This document shows, one piece after another, positions 25,554-35,502 of a stretch of 64,000 bases of DNA. Location: NCBI RefSeq assembly GCF_029814935.1, contig NZ_CP104582.1, positions 868,001-932,000 on the forward strand. Reading direction: 5' to 3'. The notes beneath the pieces are model-generated. The model was not told the origin of the DNA, did not search any database, and saw nothing but the letters and a program-made list of their open reading frames with translations. Position 1 is the stretch's first letter, and every line of letters begins with the position of its first letter. Position numbers and translations under genes: made by a program. Source of the DNA: Pseudomonas sp. GD03919. Lineage in GTDB: Bacteria > Pseudomonadota > Gammaproteobacteria > Pseudomonadales > Pseudomonadaceae.

Positions 25554-27584
25554 GTGAAGACAGTGTTGTACCCGGCCATCGCGCTGATGAATCGCCTCAG
25601 CTTCGGCATGAAGTTCAGCCTGATCAGCGTTTTGTTCTTCCTGCCTATGCTCGTCACCAACTTCTATCTGGTGCGTGACTCCTATCGTCAGTTCGTTGGT
25701 ACCCAGACGGCTCTGCAAAGCCTGGAACTGCTGGGGAGCAGCCTGCAGTTGCGGCGTGATCTGGAAAACCTCAACGACCTGGTGCTGATCAATTCGATGA
25801 TCGGTCAGTCCGGTCAGGCGGGTGATCTCGAGGGGCGCATCGATCAACTGCAGCAGTCGCTCAGCGCCAGTTTGCAGGGGCTGCAACCGGTGACCAGCGA
25901 TGCCGAACAGGCCGCGGAGTTCCTGGCCAAGCGCGATGAGCTGCTGGCCGAGCTGAAAAGTGCAGAAGCCGAGACGTCTTTGCAGAGCAAGGCCGTCATG
26001 GTCGAGAAGCTGTTGGGAGATTCGCAGGTCTTCATCAAGCTGGTGGCCAGCCAGGCGGGGTTGAGCCAGGATCCGCAACGCCAGGTGCGGCAGATTACCG
26101 AGCTGATCACCAACGTCACCCCACAGATCACCAATGTGCTCAGCCAAGGCCGTGCCATCGGCGCCTATTCCCTGGGGCAGGGTTTTCTCAATTCGGCGGC
26201 CAGTACCAAGTTCGATGATCTGCTGCTGCAGTTGGAGAAGTTGCATGCCGAGTACGGCCTGAATCTGCAGGAGGCACTGGCCGGTAACGTCGCTGCGCAG
26301 AATGGGCTGGGCAGCCTGGCCGAAGCCAGTCGCCAGAGTCTTAAGGACAGCGGCGTGCTGTTCGAGGATCAGGTGATCATCGCCGACAGCCTGGATGCGC
26401 CCTGGGCGCAGTTCTATGAGCAGGTCAGCCAGGAAATGGCCAAGACCTACGCTTTCAACGATGGCCTGCTGGCCTTTCTCGACAGCCAGTTGAGCGAGAG
26501 GCTCGCGGAGAACCGTGGGCAGATGGTGCTGCTGGTCGTTGCCCTGGTGGTGGTGTTCCTGCTGATCGTCTATCTCTACAGCGGCTTTTACGTATCGACC
26601 CGCACCACCCTGAAGAATCTGGGGCGGGTGATGGACAAGGTGGCGGCGGGCGACATGACGGTCAGCTTTCAGGCGCACAGCCGTGACGAGTTGGGCGAGC
26701 TAGGGCAGGTATTCAATCAGACCGTGCGGCGCATTCACGATCTGATCGAGCGTGTCGGCCATACCGTGGGCGAGGTCGGTGGCCAGGCTGACCGGGTTGA
26801 GGTGATCTCCGGCGAGAGTAATCAGGCGGTGGCGGGGCAGCGTGCACAGATCGAGCAGGTGGCCACGGCGATGAACCAGATGGCCGCTACCGCTCAGGAA
26901 GTCGCACGCAGCGCAGCGGCGGCAGTGGGCAGTGCGCAGAGCGTGAATCAGGAAACGGTCAGTGGCCGTGCCCTGGTCGAAGCGCAGGTCGGCGCCATCG
27001 AGCGTCTGGCCGGCGAAATCGATCAATCGGTGGCGGTCATCAATCAGCTGGCCAGCGACAGCGCTTCGATCAGTCAGGTGCTGGATGTGATCAAGGGTAT
27101 CGCCGAGCAGACCAACCTGCTGGCGCTCAATGCTGCCATCGAGGCGGCGCGGGCTGGTGAACAGGGTCGCGGTTTCGCCGTGGTGGCTGACGAGGTGCGC
27201 AATCTGGCCAAGCGCACGCAGCAGTCCACCGAAGAGATCGAAGCAATGATCGCCAAGCTGCAGGGCGGTGTGGGGGCGGCGGTGAAGGCGATGAACGCCA
27301 GTCACCAGATGGCGGATGCTACGGTCAGCCAGTCGGCCAAGGTGCAGCAGGCCCTGGAGAACATCCTCGGTGCGGTGGGCATGATCGTCGATCAGAACCA
27401 GCAGATCGCCGCTGCTGCCGAACAGCAGACGGCGGTGGCGCACGATATCGATCAGAACATCGTCGAGATCAATCATGCCGGCGAGCGCACTGCTGCCGGT
27501 GCCAGCCAGACCGAGCAGGCCAGCCGCGAATTGAGCGAGTTGGTAACGCGGCTCAAGCAACTGATCGGCGCGTTTCGTGTGTAG
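25554..27584 (+). CDS. methyl-accepting chemotaxis protein
   Basis: 676 residues. A short cytoplasmic N-terminus and TM1 (about 22-43) lead to a long helical periplasmic ligand-binding region (about 45-320), TM2 (about 322-345), a HAMP domain and the cytoplasmic signalling coil. The conserved hairpin tip is seen in [20 protein letters not shown] through [13 protein letters not shown]. It would pass a chemical signal to CheA/CheW; the ligand is unknown. The start is GTG at 25554 with GGAGAC nine bases upstream. It equals in position the chemoreceptor found near ampE and speC in P. aeruginosa (PA4520), recalled rather than searched. Confidence 0.93.
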   Translation: MKTVLYPAIALMNRLSFGMKFSLISVLFFLPMLVTNFYLVRDSYRQFVGTQTALQSLELLGSSLQLRRDLENLNDLVLINSMIGQSGQAGDLEGRIDQLQQSLSASLQGLQPVTSDAEQAAEFLAKRDELLAELKSAEAETSLQSKAVMVEKLLGDSQVFIKLVASQAGLSQDPQRQVRQITELITNVTPQITNVLSQGRAIGAYSLGQGFLNSAASTKFDDLLLQLEKLHAEYGLNLQEALAGNVAAQNGLGSLAEASRQSLKDSGVLFEDQVIIADSLDAPWAQFYEQVSQEMAKTYAFNDGLLAFLDSQLSERLAENRGQMVLLVVALVVVFLLIVYLYSGFYVSTRTTLKNLGRVMDKVAAGDMTVSFQAHSRDELGELGQVFNQTVRRIHDLIERVGHTVGEVGGQADRVEVISGESNQAVAGQRAQIEQVATAMNQMAATAQEVARSAAAAVGSAQSVNQETVSGRALVEAQVGAIERLAGEIDQSVAVINQLASDSASISQVLDVIKGIAEQTNLLALNAAIEAARAGEQGRGFAVVADEVRNLAKRTQQSTEEIEAMIAKLQGGVGAAVKAMNASHQMADATVSQSAKVQQALENILGAVGMIVDQNQQIAAAAEQQTAVAHDIDQNIVEINHAGERTAAGASQTEQASRELSELVTRLKQLIGAFRV

Positions 27585-27605
27585 GGTGCGTTGGTGCAAA
27601 GGCCC

Positions 27606-27797
27606 GTAGGGTGGGCCGGGAGGCGCTCCGCTTCAGCCCACCACTGGCGGTCAGCGTGGGCTAAAGCCCACCCTACAAGGCTGAAGCCCCTCCCACAGCA
27701 TTCCCGCGGCCGTCGCGTTGGCCCTGTAGGAGCGGCGCCCCGCCGCGAATCTGGGCGACGCGGCCTGGAAGCATTCGCCCCGGGGCGGGGCTCCTAC
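27606..27797. repeat. two REP-type palindromic blocks after the chemoreceptor gene
   Basis: GTAGGGTGGGC ... GCCCACCCTAC at 27606-27676 and GTAGGAGCGGCGCCCCGCCG ... GGGGCTCCTAC at 27726-27797. They separate convergent genes and may stop transcription from both sides. Confidence 0.8.
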
Positions 27798-27828
27798 AGA
27801 CGGTCATGTAAGACGATTTGCCTGAAGT

Positions 27829-28608
27829 CTATGCCCAGCCGAACAACTCATCTGCATTACGGCTGCTGGCCGCCGCCAGTTCTTCGGTGCTGATACCACG
27901 TAAGGCGGCCAGTTCAGTGCAGATATCTGCCAGGTACTCTGGACTGTTGCGCTGATACGGGTGCATGGCTGGAGCCATATCCGGGGCGTCGGTTTCCAGC
28001 ACGATGGCGTCCAGTGGCAGCCCGGCCACCACCTGGCGCAGACGGTTGGCCTGTGGCCAGGTGGCGGCGCCGCCCAGACCGAGACGAAAACCCAGCTTGA
28101 TGTATTCGCGGGCTTCTTCCTGACTGCCGGCAAAGGCGTGGATGATGCCGCCGCGCTTCAGGCGAAAGCGTTTGAGTGTGGCGATGGTCGCGGCATGGGC
28201 GCGGCGCACATGCAGCAGTGCCGGCAGTTCGAACTCGGCAGCCAGCTCAAGCTGCGCCTCGAACACGGCTTGCTGGCGCTGCCGGTCCAGGTTCTCCAGG
28301 TAGTAATCCAGGCCAAATTCGCCAACGGCGCAGAGCTTGGGCTGTCCGGCCAGTCTGCTTAACCAGTCACGCAGTTCATCGAGGTGCTGCGGCTGGTGTT
28401 CGTTGAGATAGACCGGGTGCAGGCCAAACGCGGCATACAGGCCTTCGTTTGCTTCGACCAGGTGCCACAGCCGCTGCCAATTGGCCTGATAAACCCCGAG
28501 CACCACCATGCGCTGCACGCCAAGCGCCCGGCTGCGCGCGAGCACGGCGTCGCGATCCGTGTCGAAGTCGGGGAAGTCGAGGTGGGTATGGGTGTCGATC
28601 AGGTGCAT
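27829..28608 (-). CDS. TatD-family metal-dependent hydrolase
   Basis: 259-residue amidohydrolase-fold DNase/hydrolase. Metal ligands are visible: HTHLD at residues 6-10, Glu in GEFGLDYY, His in LHVRRAH, His in IIHAFAGSQ and Asp in LETDAPDM. TatD proteins have 3'-5' exonuclease or D-aminoacyl-type activity in DNA repair and quality control. It is followed on the same strand, about 90 bp upstream, by cra; the TatD-fruR order is recalled from P. putida. Confidence 0.9.
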   Translation of the reverse strand: MHLIDTHTHLDFPDFDTDRDAVLARSRALGVQRMVVLGVYQANWQRLWHLVEANEGLYAAFGLHPVYLNEHQPQHLDELRDWLSRLAGQPKLCAVGEFGLDYYLENLDRQRQQAVFEAQLELAAEFELPALLHVRRAHAATIATLKRFRLKRGGIIHAFAGSQEEAREYIKLGFRLGLGGAATWPQANRLRQVVAGLPLDAIVLETDAPDMAPAMHPYQRNSPEYLADICTELAALRGISTEELAAASSRNADELFGWA

Positions 28609-28696
28609 GAGCCAAGCTTCGGTGATTTTTCAGGCAGATGCCAGGCGTGGATACGTCTACTACCCGTCATGATCGCCCGCCAGCGGACGTCAGAAA

Positions 28697-29683
28697 CTAC
28701 AGGCGCGCCTTGAAACTGCGTTCGATGGCCTCGATGCCGGGGCTATAGTCGTTGTTCTCCACCGCCTGTAAGGTCCAGGCCAATACCCGTTCGGCAATGC
28801 GCTCGTGCTGCTGGCTCATGGCGTTGACCCGCAGCGGCAGAAAATCCAGCAACTGGGTGTCGCCGAAGGTGGCCAGTCGCACGGCTGGCCAGTGCTCGCT
28901 GCCCTGTTCGCGCAGGGCATCGAACACCCCTTCGAGCAGCACGTAGGCGGTGGTCAGCAGGGCATCCGGTGGGCTGCCTGCGTCCAGTAGCGTCTTCATC
29001 TGCCGGTAGCCGCAGGCGCGGTTGAACTGCTCGCCGTGGCAGACGCTGAGGCGTCCGTCGAAACCGGCCAGCGCGGCACGGAAACCGCGCTCGCGTGCCT
29101 GGCTGATGACCAGTTCAGGGCGTGCGCCAAGCAGCGCGATATGACGCGGTTTGGGCGTCAGCAGGCTGGCGGTGAGGGTGCGTCCGGCTTGTTCGTCATC
29201 GCTGACCACCGAGCGGATGTGGGCTGGCGACAATGCCCGGTCGACAGCGATCACGGGCAGGCCGGCGGCGACGATGCTGGGGTACAGCGGGTCGTCCGGC
29301 GGCAGGCAACTGGCGACGATCAACGCCTCACAGCGACGCGAGCGAAACAGGTCGAGCAACTGCCGTTCGCTGCTCGGGTCGTCATCGGAACTGGCGATCA
29401 GCAACTGGTAGCCGGCGGCGCGGGCCTTCTGCTCGAGCAGCTTGGCCAGGCGCGCATAGCTGGGGTTTTCCAGATCCGGCAGGATGAAACCGAGGCAGCG
29501 ACTCTGCCCACGGCGCAGGCTGGCGGCCTGCTGATCCGGGCGATAGCCATGCTCTTCGACCACCGTCAGTACCCGGGCCACGGTGGCGGGGCTGATGCGG
29601 CGTTTCTCGGCCTGGCCGTTGATCACGTAGCTGGCGGTTGTAACCGAGACCTGAGCCAGGCGGGCGATGTCGCTGAGTTTCAC
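28697..29683 (-). CDS. cra: catabolite repressor/activator Cra (FruR), LacI family
   Basis: 328 residues. N-terminal LacI-type helix-turn-helix MKLSDIARLAQVSVTTASYV and hinge helix, then a periplasmic-binding-protein-like effector domain. Cra/FruR binds fructose-1-phosphate, which releases it from the fru operator. It is divergent from fruB across 179 bp that contains a Cra-type box, so autogenous and fru control is expected. Full length compared with the family. Confidence 0.93.
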   Translation of the reverse strand: MKLSDIARLAQVSVTTASYVINGQAEKRRISPATVARVLTVVEEHGYRPDQQAASLRRGQSRCLGFILPDLENPSYARLAKLLEQKARAAGYQLLIASSDDDPSSERQLLDLFRSRRCEALIVASCLPPDDPLYPSIVAAGLPVIAVDRALSPAHIRSVVSDDEQAGRTLTASLLTPKPRHIALLGARPELVISQARERGFRAALAGFDGRLSVCHGEQFNRACGYRQMKTLLDAGSPPDALLTTAYVLLEGVFDALREQGSEHWPAVRLATFGDTQLLDFLPLRVNAMSQQHERIAERVLAWTLQAVENNDYSPGIEAIERSFKARL

Positions 29684-29797
29684 GGGCGCATCCTGAATCG
29701 CTGAGTGAGAGGGCGTGCGAGCGCCGCGAGTCTACGTGACTCGGCGACGGCCGGGCTTCAAGGATCACTCATTATCGGATAAGGTGCCAGCGCTTGA

Positions 29798-29809
29798 TGA
29801 ATCGTTTCA
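29798..29809. promoter_or_regulatory. Cra/FruR operator
   Basis: TGAATCGTTTCA, the reverse complement TGAAACGATTCA being a canonical Cra core, 54 bp upstream of the fruB start. Confidence 0.8.
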
Positions 29810-29862
29810 GCAAGGCGGATTCATCGGCTAGTCTTAGCCAAAACAACAAGTCGGAGACCACC

Positions 29863-32724
29863 ATGCTCGAACTCGATGCCAGCCAAATCCAGATGGGCCG
29901 GGTTGCGGCGAACAAGGGCGAAGCCCTGGCCATGCTCGGTGATGCGCTGACCCGTGCCGGCCTGGCCAATCCGGCTTACCTCGAGGGCCTGCAGGCGCGT
30001 GAAGCCCAGGGCTCGACCTTTCTCGGCCAGGGCATCGCCATTCCCCATGGCACGCCGCAGACCCGCGATCAGGTGCTGCGCACTGGCGTCAGCCTGATCC
30101 AGTTCCCCGATGGGGTGGACTGGGGCAATGGCCAGCAGGTGTACCTGGCCATCGCCATCGCCGCGCAATCCGACGAACACCTGCATCTGCTGCAACTGCT
30201 GACCCGCGCACTGGGCGAGGGCGACCTGAGCCAGGCGCTGCGTGAGGCCCGCGAGCCGGCGCAGATTCTCGAACTGCTGCAGGGCGCACCGCAGGCGCTG
30301 GCGCTGGACGGCCAACTGGTGGCACTGGGGCAGCCGGCTGAAGATTTCGACGAATTGCTCTGGCAGGGCGCGCGTCTGTTGCGCCAGGCCGGTTGCGCGC
30401 GCAGCGGTTTTGCCCTCGGGCTGGCCCGTGGCGAGCCGCTGCCGCTGGGCGACGGCCTGTGGTGGCTGCACAGCGAGGCCAGTGTCGAGCGGCCTGGTCT
30501 GGCCTTCGTCACCCCGGCACAGCCGTTGACGTTTCGCGGTGAGGCGCTGCGTGGTCTGTTTTGCCTGGCCAGCCAGGGCGAAGCGCATCGTCAGGCGCTG
30601 GAGCGTTTGTGCGATGTACTGATCGGTGGCCGCGCGGCGGCGTTCAGTGAGGCCAGCGACAGCCGCCAGGTGATCGAGGCACTGGGCGGTGAGGTGCCGC
30701 CGGACTGGCCCAGCCTCAGTGTGCCGCTGCTCAATGCCCATGGCCTGCACGCGCGTCCGGCCAAGGTGCTGAGCGAGCTGGCGCAGGGTTTTGCTGGGGA
30801 TATCCGCGTGCGCCTGCTTGGCGATGCGGGCGCCGGGGTCTCGGCCAAGAGCCTCAGTCGCCTGCTGGCGTTGGGTGCGCGGCGTGGCCAGATGCTCGAA
30901 TTCAGCGCCGAACCGGCGATTGCCGAGCGCGCGCTGGCAGCCATTCGCGCGGCCCTGGAAAGCGGCCTGGGTGAAACGGTCGAACCGCTGAGCGAGGCAT
31001 TGCCGGAAATGGCCGCGCAGTTGCAGACGCTCGAGGCTGTCGCTCCTGTCGCTGGAAGCCGTTTACTGGCAGTCGGCGCTTCGCCCGGTATCGCCATCGG
31101 CCCAGCATTGGTGCGCACGCCGCCAGTGTTTGATTTCACCGAGCAAGGCCTGGGTGTCGAGCAGGAACGAGCGCGACTGGCGTCAGCCCTGGCGGAGGTT
31201 GCCGCGCAGATTCAGCGCCTGGTCGACGGTGCTGGTATGGCGAGCATCCGCGAGATTTTCAGTGCCCATCTGGCCATGCTGGCTGACCCGGCGTTGCGCG
31301 AGGACGTTGATGCGCGCCTGGCCAAAGGGGCGAGCGCCGAAGCGGCCTGGCAGGGCGAGATCGAGACTGCGGCCACACGCCAGGAGGCGCTGCATGATCC
31401 GCTGCTGGCCGAGCGCGCGGCGGATCTGCGTGATATCGGCAACCGCGTGCTGGCGCATCTGTGTGGCGTGGAGCTGCCCAGCGAGCCGAACGAACCTTAC
31501 ATTCTGGTGATGGCCGAAGTGGTGCCGTCGGACGTCGCCAGCCTCGACCGTCAGCGCGTGGCGGGCATTCTGACCGCGCGCGGCGGTGCGACTGCACACA
31601 GCGCCATCATCGCCCGCGCTCTGGGGATTCCCGCCGTGGTTGGTGCCGGTGACGGCGTACTGGCCCTGGCGCAGGGCACGCCGCTGCTGCTCGACGGCGA
31701 CAGCGGCCTGCTGCGTATCGCTCCGGATGTCGCCGAGCGTGATCAGGCACTCCGGGAGCGCGAGACGGCGCAGCAACGCCGTGAGCAGGCACATGCCGCG
31801 CGCTTCGAGGCGGCGCAGACCCGCGATGGTGTGCGCGTGGAAGTGGCGGCCAATATTGGCGCCAGTGGCGAAACCGCCGAAGCGGTGGAGCTGGGCGCGG
31901 AGGCGGTGGGCCTGCTGCGCACCGAGCTGGTATTCATGGAGCATGCCCAAGCGCCGGATCAGGCCGCGCAGGAGCGTGAGTACCGGCGTGTGCTCGATGC
32001 CCTGGACGGGCGCCCGCTGGTGGTGCGTACCCTGGATGTCGGCGGCGACAAGCCGCTGCCGTACTGGCCGATGCCGGCTGAGGAGAACCCTTTCCTTGGT
32101 GTGCGTGGCATTCGCCTGAGCCTGCAGCGCCCGGCGATTCTGGAAACCCAGTTGCGCGCCTTGCTCGCCTCGGCCGATGGCCGGCCGCTGCGCATCATGT
32201 TCCCCATGGTCGGCGCGGTGGAAGAGTGGCGCGCAGCGCGTGACATGGTGCAGCGTCTGCGTGAGGAGATCGCCGTCAGCGATCTGCAGGTCGGCATCAT
32301 GATCGAAGTGCCCTCGGCAGCGCTGCTGGCGCCGGTACTGGCGCGCGAAGTGGACTTCTTCAGCATCGGCACCAACGACCTGACGCAATATTGCCTGGCC
32401 ATCGACCGTGGCCATCCACAGCTGTCGGCGCAGGCCGATGGTCTGCATCCGGCGGTGCTGCGCCTGATCGAGATGACCGTGACCGCCGCCCACGCCCAGG
32501 GCAAGTGGGTGGGCGTTTGTGGTGAGCTGGCCAGCGACCGTTTGGCCGTGCCGCTGCTGGTCGGCCTGGGCGTGGACGAACTGAGCGTGACGCCGCGTTC
32601 GATGGCCCTGGTCAAGGCGCGCGTGCGTGAGCTGGACAGTCGCCAGGCGCGCACCCTGGCCGACCGCGCCCTGACCCTGGACAGTGCCAGCGCCGTGCGT
32701 GCGCTGGTGGCGGAGATGCACTGA
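29863..32724 (+). CDS. fruB: PTS fructose-specific EIIA-HPr-EI fusion protein
   Basis: 953-residue multiphosphoryl transfer protein that takes phosphate from PEP and hands it to FruA. Domains in order: EIIA-Fru with phospho-His about 62 in IPHGTPQ, HPr with His about 296 in NAHGLHARPAK, and enzyme I with phospho-His about 579 in GGATAHSAII plus the PEP-binding barrel ending with CGELASD. The ATG at 29863 follows GGAGACC; an in-frame ATG 69 bp upstream would place coding sequence over the Cra box, so it is rejected. Overlaps fruK by TGATG. Confidence 0.95.
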   Translation: MLELDASQIQMGRVAANKGEALAMLGDALTRAGLANPAYLEGLQAREAQGSTFLGQGIAIPHGTPQTRDQVLRTGVSLIQFPDGVDWGNGQQVYLAIAIAAQSDEHLHLLQLLTRALGEGDLSQALREAREPAQILELLQGAPQALALDGQLVALGQPAEDFDELLWQGARLLRQAGCARSGFALGLARGEPLPLGDGLWWLHSEASVERPGLAFVTPAQPLTFRGEALRGLFCLASQGEAHRQALERLCDVLIGGRAAAFSEASDSRQVIEALGGEVPPDWPSLSVPLLNAHGLHARPAKVLSELAQGFAGDIRVRLLGDAGAGVSAKSLSRLLALGARRGQMLEFSAEPAIAERALAAIRAALESGLGETVEPLSEALPEMAAQLQTLEAVAPVAGSRLLAVGASPGIAIGPALVRTPPVFDFTEQGLGVEQERARLASALAEVAAQIQRLVDGAGMASIREIFSAHLAMLADPALREDVDARLAKGASAEAAWQGEIETAATRQEALHDPLLAERAADLRDIGNRVLAHLCGVELPSEPNEPYILVMAEVVPSDVASLDRQRVAGILTARGGATAHSAIIARALGIPAVVGAGDGVLALAQGTPLLLDGDSGLLRIAPDVAERDQALRERETAQQRREQAHAARFEAAQTRDGVRVEVAANIGASGETAEAVELGAEAVGLLRTELVFMEHAQAPDQAAQEREYRRVLDALDGRPLVVRTLDVGGDKPLPYWPMPAEENPFLGVRGIRLSLQRPAILETQLRALLASADGRPLRIMFPMVGAVEEWRAARDMVQRLREEIAVSDLQVGIMIEVPSAALLAPVLAREVDFFSIGTNDLTQYCLAIDRGHPQLSAQADGLHPAVLRLIEMTVTAAHAQGKWVGVCGELASDRLAVPLLVGLGVDELSVTPRSMALVKARVRELDSRQARTLADRALTLDSASAVRALVAEMH

Positions 32725-33644
32725 TGGCACGAATCCTGACCCTGACCCTGAATCCGGCGCTGGATCTGACCCTGCGCCTGGATCGCCTGCACCCCGGTGC
32801 GGTCAACCGCTGCCATGAGCTGCGCAGCCACGCCGCCGGCAAGGGGCTGAACGTCGCCCAGGTGCTGGCCGACCTTGGCCATAGCCTGAGCGTTGCTGGC
32901 TTTCTCGGGCGCGCCAACGCGGCGCCGTTCGAGAGCCTGATGCACAAGCGCGGTTTTCACGATCTGTTCGTCCGTGTGCCGGGCGAGACGCGCAGCAATA
33001 TCAAACTGGCCGAGGCCGATGGCTGCATCACCGACCTCAATGGCCCAGGCCCGCAGGTCGAGGCCGAGCATCTGCAACGTCTGGAAACTGAGCTGCAGCC
33101 GCTGCTCGCCGGGTATGACGCCGTGGTGGTCGCCGGCAGCCTGCCGCGTGGGGTGACGCCGCAATGGTTCGCCGGCCTGCTGCGGCGGATCAAGGCCAGT
33201 GGCGTGCCGCTGGCGGTGGACAGCAGCGGTGCCGCGTTGCAGGCGGCCCTGGGCGTCGCGCCCTGGCTGATCAAACCCAATGAAGAAGAACTGGCCGAGG
33301 TCTGTGGCAGCGATCTGCCGACCGCCGTGCAGCGTCTGCGCGCGCAGGGCATCGAGCATGTGCTGCTGTCGCGTGGCGCCGAGGGCGTCGATTGGTATGG
33401 CCCGGGCATCACCCTGCGCGCTGTACCGCCGCGTGTCGAGGTGGTCAGCACGGTGGGTGCCGGTGACTCGCTGCTGGCCGCCAGCCTGCACGGCCTGCTC
33501 GCAGGCTGGCCGGCCGAACGCACCCTGCGCCTGGCCACCGCCGTGGCCGCGCAAGCGGTCACCCAGATCGGCTTCGGCATCCATGATCGCGAGCAGCTGG
33601 CCCGTCTCGAGGCGGCTGTGCAGTTGCACTCCATAGAACAATAA
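32724..33644 (+). CDS. fruK: 1-phosphofructokinase
   Basis: 306-residue PfkB-family sugar kinase converting fructose-1-phosphate to fructose-1,6-bisphosphate with ATP. Visible are the substrate loop GKGLNVAQVL near residue 40 and the catalytic segment VGAGDSLLAA with Asp about 247. Translationally coupled to fruB (1-base overlap) and 12 bp ahead of fruA. Consumption of fructose-1-phosphate here also resets the Cra signal. Confidence 0.95.
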   Translation: MARILTLTLNPALDLTLRLDRLHPGAVNRCHELRSHAAGKGLNVAQVLADLGHSLSVAGFLGRANAAPFESLMHKRGFHDLFVRVPGETRSNIKLAEADGCITDLNGPGPQVEAEHLQRLETELQPLLAGYDAVVVAGSLPRGVTPQWFAGLLRRIKASGVPLAVDSSGAALQAALGVAPWLIKPNEEELAEVCGSDLPTAVQRLRAQGIEHVLLSRGAEGVDWYGPGITLRAVPPRVEVVSTVGAGDSLLAASLHGLLAGWPAERTLRLATAVAAQAVTQIGFGIHDREQLARLEAAVQLHSIEQ

Positions 33645-33656
33645 GAGGCGCCCACC

Positions 33657-35387
33657 ATGAATCTGTTGATCGTCACCGCCTGCCCCAACGGCCAGGTCAC
33701 CAGCGTACTGTGTTCGCGCCTGCTGCAGGCAGCGGCTGAGCGCCTGGGCTGGCAAACCTGTGTCGAGGTGCACGACAGCCGTGCCATCGGCGCGCCGCTG
33801 AGCGAAGCGCAGATCGCCGCCGCCGACTGGGTGCTGGTGGTCAAGACCGGTGAGTTGTCGCTGGCGCGTTTTGCCGGCAAGCGTCTGCTTCAGGCTGCGC
33901 CGGCCGAAGCGCTGGCCGACCCGCAGCGCTTCCTGCAGGACGCCGCCGAGCGTGCTCAGCCCTATGTCGAACGTGCCGAGTCTGCAACCGCTGGCCGCCG
34001 TCGCCTGGTCGCCATCACCGCTTGCCCGACCGGCGTGGCGCACACCTTCATGGCCGCCGAAGCGCTGCAACAGGCGGCGCAGCGCATGGGGATCGACCTG
34101 CAGGTGGAAACCCGTGGCTCAGTCGGTGCGCGCAATCTGCTCGATGAGGCTGCCATTGCCGCCGCCGATGCCGTGCTGCTGGCCACCGATATCGAGGTGG
34201 ATACCAGCCGCTTCGCCGGCAAGAAGGTCTATCGCTGCGGCACCGGGGTGGCACTGAAACAGCCGCAACAGACGTTGGAAAAAGCCTTGAGCGAAGCGCG
34301 GCCGCTGGCCGAGGCGGCAGCGCCTGCCGAGGGCAAGGCCGTCGCCAGCAGTGGCGAAAAGAGCGGCCCCTACAAGCATCTGCTCACCGGCGTGTCCTAT
34401 ATGCTGCCGATGGTGGTGGCGGGTGGTCTGCTGATTGCTTTGTCGTTCGTCTTCGGCATCGAGGCCTTCAAGGAGGAGGGCACCCTGGCTGCCGCGCTGA
34501 TGCAGATTGGCGGCGAGAGCGCCTTTCAACTGATGGTGCCGCTGCTGGCCGGCTACATCGCCTATTCCATCGCCGACCGTCCGGGCCTGGCACCAGGGAT
34601 GATCGGCGGGCTGCTGGCCAGCTCGCTGGGCGCCGGCTTTATCGGCGGCATCGTCGCCGGTTTCCTTGCCGGCTATTCGGCCAAGGCCATCGCCCATTGG
34701 GTGCGTCTGCCGGCCAGCGTCGAGGCGCTCAAGCCGATTCTGATCATCCCGCTGCTGGCCAGCCTGTTCACCGGGTTGGTGATGATCTATCTGGTCGGCA
34801 GCCCGGTGGCGGGCATGCTGGCGGGGCTCACCGCCTTTCTCGATGGCATGGGCAGCACCAATGCCATCCTGCTTGGCGTACTGCTCGGCGGCATGATGTG
34901 CGTCGACCTCGGTGGGCCGATCAACAAGGCGGCCTATGCCTTCTCCGTCGGTCTGCTGGCCTCCAGCAGCTATGCACCGATGGCGGCGACCATGGCTGCC
35001 GGCATGGTGCCGCCCATCGGCATGGCCATCGCCACCGTGCTGGCGCGGCGCAAGTTTGCCGAGAGCGAACGCCAGGCCGGCAAGGCGGCGGGTGTGCTCG
35101 GGCTGTGCTTCATCTCCGAGGGGGCGATTCCCTTTGCGGCGAAAGACCCGATGCGGGTGATCCCGGCGAGTATTGCCGGCGGCGCGCTGACGGGTGCGCT
35201 GTCCATGTACTTCGGTTGCAAGTTGATGGCCCCGCATGGCGGCCTGTTCGTATTGCTGATCCCCAACGCCATCAACCATGCACTGTTGTACCTGCTGGCC
35301 ATCGTCGCCGGCAGCCTGCTCACGGGTGTGCTGTATGCATTGATCAAACGGCCGGAAGCACAGCCTATGGTGGCTGGCGCAGAATGA
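33657..35387 (+). CDS. fruA: PTS fructose transporter EIIB'BC
   Basis: 576 residues. An N-terminal IIB'-like domain (VTACPNGQ, Cys9) precedes the phospho-accepting IIB domain (ITACPTGVAHTF, Cys about 123), then the IIC channel with about ten membrane segments from residue 240 on. It imports fructose and phosphorylates it at C1 using phosphate from FruB. The linker contains Ala/Glu-rich sequence. GAGGCGCCCACC lies before the ATG. Last gene of fruBKA. Confidence 0.95.
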   Translation: MNLLIVTACPNGQVTSVLCSRLLQAAAERLGWQTCVEVHDSRAIGAPLSEAQIAAADWVLVVKTGELSLARFAGKRLLQAAPAEALADPQRFLQDAAERAQPYVERAESATAGRRRLVAITACPTGVAHTFMAAEALQQAAQRMGIDLQVETRGSVGARNLLDEAAIAAADAVLLATDIEVDTSRFAGKKVYRCGTGVALKQPQQTLEKALSEARPLAEAAAPAEGKAVASSGEKSGPYKHLLTGVSYMLPMVVAGGLLIALSFVFGIEAFKEEGTLAAALMQIGGESAFQLMVPLLAGYIAYSIADRPGLAPGMIGGLLASSLGAGFIGGIVAGFLAGYSAKAIAHWVRLPASVEALKPILIIPLLASLFTGLVMIYLVGSPVAGMLAGLTAFLDGMGSTNAILLGVLLGGMMCVDLGGPINKAAYAFSVGLLASSSYAPMAATMAAGMVPPIGMAIATVLARRKFAESERQAGKAAGVLGLCFISEGAIPFAAKDPMRVIPASIAGGALTGALSMYFGCKLMAPHGGLFVLLIPNAINHALLYLLAIVAGSLLTGVLYALIKRPEAQPMVAGAE

Positions 35388-35502
35388 GTGCAGATTGACG
35401 GGGCTCGGTTACACTGGCTCCATCTGCGTCAGGAAATAGGGCGGCGGTTCACCCGTGCGCACCCTGACGCAGTCGCCCTCACCCAGAAAGGATCTTCTGC
35501 AG